Origin: Glandiceps talaboti
Taxonomy: Eukaryota; Hemichordata; Enteropneusta; Spengelidae
Direction: 5' to 3'
DNA: 64,000 nucleotides
NCBI RefSeq assembly: GCF_964340395.1
Contig: NC_135561.1
Coordinates: 21,880,486 to 21,944,485 of the forward strand
The notes below the pieces were generated by a model. It did not search any database. It was not told the DNA's origin and worked only from the letters and a program-made list of their open reading frames with translations. Both the position numbers and the translations under genes were made by a program. This document shows positions 61,721 to 64,000 of this stretch, one piece after another; positions within the stretch are counted from its first letter, which is position 1, and the number at the start of each line of letters is the position of its first letter.

Positions 61721-62429
61721 CTACCGGTAGGAGGGAAATAGAGAGTGATGAAGTAAAAGGACAAGGAAACAGGCTACCACTGCGAAACAAGAACAACAAA
61801 CCAAACCAACTACTGATGAAATAAAGAGTCATAACATGGAACTGCAAGTCATGTTACCCTTGGATGTATGTTATGAGGTTATCCCCTAGATGACAACAAA
61901 GGATACCAGTACTCGGTATTGAAGTTCACCAAGTCAGTTACCATACACTGGCTAGAAGTTGAATACTGGACTGAAGATTGGAAATCCACCAATTAAGTCG
62001 TGATAATCAGATGGTCATTGGCCAAGCTGTGATTCACGCTTTGGTCAATGGCTGCAAACTAATCTCATCGACCAACTTGCCATTTACAAGCGTGCAAGTC
62101 TGCAGGCTACAATTGCGTATAGTTTGTGAACTGATCAAACATGTGGTGTTAGGTTGTTGCAAACTGTTAAAACCAGCCTACTTGTTGGTTCACAGAAATC
62201 TTGAATGATTTCTTTACCTGTTCAAAATATGCCTTGCTAATTTAGTGGTCAGTTGTAAAACTGCCTGTTGTTGCAAACATAATGCAAGCCACTATGCAAG
62301 GTATTTGCGATGAACAGATGCAGCGCAGCGAATCTGGTTATCTGCAGACTTGTAAAGAAGGTAAGACTGGTTTGAGTAAAGCAATGGCTTTACTTGTTAA
62401 TACCCATATACATCTTTTTCTCTACACAG
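61721..62429. other. No clear gene
   Basis: Unique-looking sequence after the satellite. Plus-strand frame 61978-62208 has no motif. Could be 5' sequence of the small-exon cluster that follows. Confidence 0.4.
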
Positions 62430-62485
62430 ATAACAATGAAGATGGACTCTACTGACGAAAGTTCTAAAGGAAAAGAATATCAAAG
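62430..62485 (+). CDS. Possible small exon 1 of an unknown gene (GC donor)
   Basis: Acceptor tctacacag, donor caaag|gcaagt, a GC rather than GT donor. Open frame ITMKMDSTDESSKGKEYQ, ending with two bases. A related segment at 62792-62852 has gtaata in place of gcaagt. Low-complexity acidic/basic peptide of unknown role. Confidence 0.3.
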
Positions 62486-62549
62486 GCAAGTACCTATATA
62501 ATATAATTCTGTTCATTTTTTAATAATGTTTTTTCCTGTTTTTTTTCAG

Positions 62550-62594
62550 ATCACTACAAAAGCTGATGAAGTTATTAGAAGATGAAGCATATAA
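62550..62594 (+). CDS. Possible small exon 2 of an unknown gene
   Basis: Pyrimidine-rich acceptor (gttttttttcag) and strong donor (aa|gtaagt), 45 nt, phase compatible with the previous segment; joined they read EYQRSLQKLMKLLEDEAY. The intron after it is duplicated after 63275-63351. Confidence 0.3.
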
Positions 62595-64000
62595 GTAAGT
62601 TTCAAATCTTATGTTTTTGTCAGTCATGGAAAAATGTGTTCTCACTAGTTGTTTTATTGAGGCTTGTGAAGAGAGAAAATGATGGTTAAGAGATACCCAA
62701 AATATTTAATCTGCAAATACGATTGTTGGATCACCATACATATAATAATCAATGTAAATCTGTATTTCTCTTCTCTACTCAGGTAACACAATAGACTCAA
62801 CATTGAAGAGGACGCTACTGACGAAAGTTTAAAAAAAAGGAATATCAAAGGTAATAAGTACCTATATATTTCTGTATGATTTATTTGATAATGTTTTTTC
62901 TTTATTTACAGGTAATACACTAGTGTCACTTTACTTTGGAAAAGTTGTGAATGATCATTTGTTTGCGGAGAAGGTTTGGTCAAATAGTTTATGAATATTG
63001 ATGGCAAGGAGTCAAATGCTACAAATGTTCATGGAACAATATGGGCAGAGGATCTTAAGCATTTATATATGCCTATTGACAAAGTTTCCTTAGATGTACA
63101 GATTTATTGTTTCTGTCATGGAATTGATATTAGATGATGAACGCATGAGTGTTTAATTTTAAATGTTCTCAATGTTAATTTTAAATCATGAAGATACATT
63201 GATTGTCACTTATTTGTAAGTGCTATTTCTGTTTAGTTGAGTTCATAAAACAAGCTGTTTGTACTTGTATTTCAGATCATGGTCCAGGAACTAGTATCAC
63301 CAGAATTGAAGAAGGAAGCTGAAGAAGAAAGTCATGAGAAGATAAAGAAGATAAGTAAGTTTCAAATCTTGCAGTCTCTTCAAATCTTATGTTTTTTCAG
63401 TTGTGAAGAATATTTTTTTCAATGGATGGTTTATTGATCAAGGTTAAGAGAGACCCAAAATATTTTGTATATTTATCTGAACAACCCGTTGTCAGATTAC
63501 CATGAATTACCAAAAAAGCACTAACCCAGGGATTGGTAGTCTGAGGCAGGAACCTGCAAAAAGGTACCACTACCATGTTGACAATAACATACCTGGAATA
63601 GTACATGTCTTTGTAAACTATAGCAAAAAGCTTAATGAAAACTACTCTCAAAAACATGTTAACAATAATACGACTGGAAAGAATGTATCTCTGTAAATTA
63701 CGTCAACGGCTGAAAGGAAACTACCCTCCTAAACATTACTGAGAAAATGGGATGGGAGGGTGGGTTGACGAAATGTAAACAGTACCAGACGAGCTGCAAA
63801 TGAGAACAGGCTATTAAACCCGACTGGTAGAAGTCTGGTAGAAAGGTACTGAACTGGGTCAAAGTTCAAAAAAGGGGACCTCAACTAATTAGCCCCTCTG
63901 AGGGCGCTTCACTGGCGCTGCCCTCAACGGGACACCATTTAAGTAAACTATGTAAAGCAGTATTTCTCTTCTCTTCTCAGGTAACACAATTGAGTCACCA
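62595..64000 (+). repeat. Duplicated exon-intron modules
   Basis: Paired segments: gtaagtttcaaatcttatgt (62595) and gtaagtttcaaatctt (63352); 'agagayacccaaaatatttt' (62690, 63451); 'tatttctcttctc..tcagg' followed by 'taacacaa' (62762, 63960). No gene can be followed to the window end. Confidence 0.7.
63275..63351 (+). CDS. Possible small exon in a duplicated module
   Basis: Acceptor tatttcag, donor gataa|gtaagt; open frame IMVQELVSPELKKEAEEESH... rich in Glu/Lys. The sequence right after the donor (gtaagtttcaaatctt) is the same as after 62594, so module and intron were copied about 760 bp apart. Confidence 0.25.

Noticed and set aside
57664-61847. Family of Phe/His/Cys-rich proteins such as those repeating TCHFSHF and VACFLHIFY
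   Set aside because: They follow the satellite periods, are antisense to aaaa-rich units, and lack start context or splice structure.

Overview
Organism and general character. The window is nuclear DNA of an animal, most likely a marine invertebrate. Both clearly identifiable genes are split by GT-AG introns, and coding sequence is a small fraction of the 64 kb. The rest is AT-rich DNA full of TACATGTA-type words, (CATA)n/(TATG)n microsatellites, minisatellites, MITE-like elements and a tRNA-derived SINE. This texture suits several lophotrochozoans, hemichordates and cephalochordates; I cannot choose between them from the sequence alone.

Layout. 1-13.9 kb: no convincing gene. It holds a dispersed 'nGTCCGTCCG' repeat (2.1-2.6 kb), a 286-bp foldback element with an 8-bp target duplication (4.56-4.84 kb), a 1.22-kb element with a 6-bp target duplication (4.94-6.16 kb), a 30-34-bp minisatellite (6.5-8.3 kb), a 73-bp minisatellite of about 50 units (9.3-12.9 kb) and a 63-bp array (13.0-13.4 kb). 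13.9-17.0 kb (+): the 3' four exons of an inhibitor-of-apoptosis (IAP) gene (half of a BIR, a UBA, a RING); the 5' part was not found in the window. 17-26.5 kb: gene-poor DNA with a nested palindromic region (21.7-25.2 kb) and decayed Penelope-like reverse transcriptase/GIY-YIG remnants next to the end of the following gene. 26.5-37.2 kb (-): a complete-looking six-exon gene, 1,733 codons, for a DUF4062-like/NACHT/WD40 protein of the NWD1/NWD2 family that ends in a CaaX prenylation motif. 37.2-50.3 kb: mobile elements, including a foldback element inserted in the head of a tRNA-derived SINE, and MITEs with 8- and 9-bp target duplications. 50.3-55.5 kb (-): eight exons of an uncharacterised invertebrate gene family. 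I interpret it as transposase-like (possible D-D-E pattern), and it carries two one-nucleotide frame breaks. 55.9-61.7 kb: dispersed repeats and a 4-kb complex satellite with an exact 1,000-bp higher-order period. 62.4-64 kb: a set of duplicated small exon-like segments.

How the parts relate. The IAP gene (+) and the NACHT-WD40 gene (-) are convergent and about 9.5 kb apart. IAPs are ubiquitin ligases that restrain cell death and act in innate signalling; NACHT-WD40 proteins are STAND-class signalling ATPases. Whether the pairing is functional is inference. The gene models rest on splice-site phase agreement at every junction: the six NACHT-WD40 exons sum to exactly 1,734 codons including the stop. 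They were built by eye, without alignment or transcript data.
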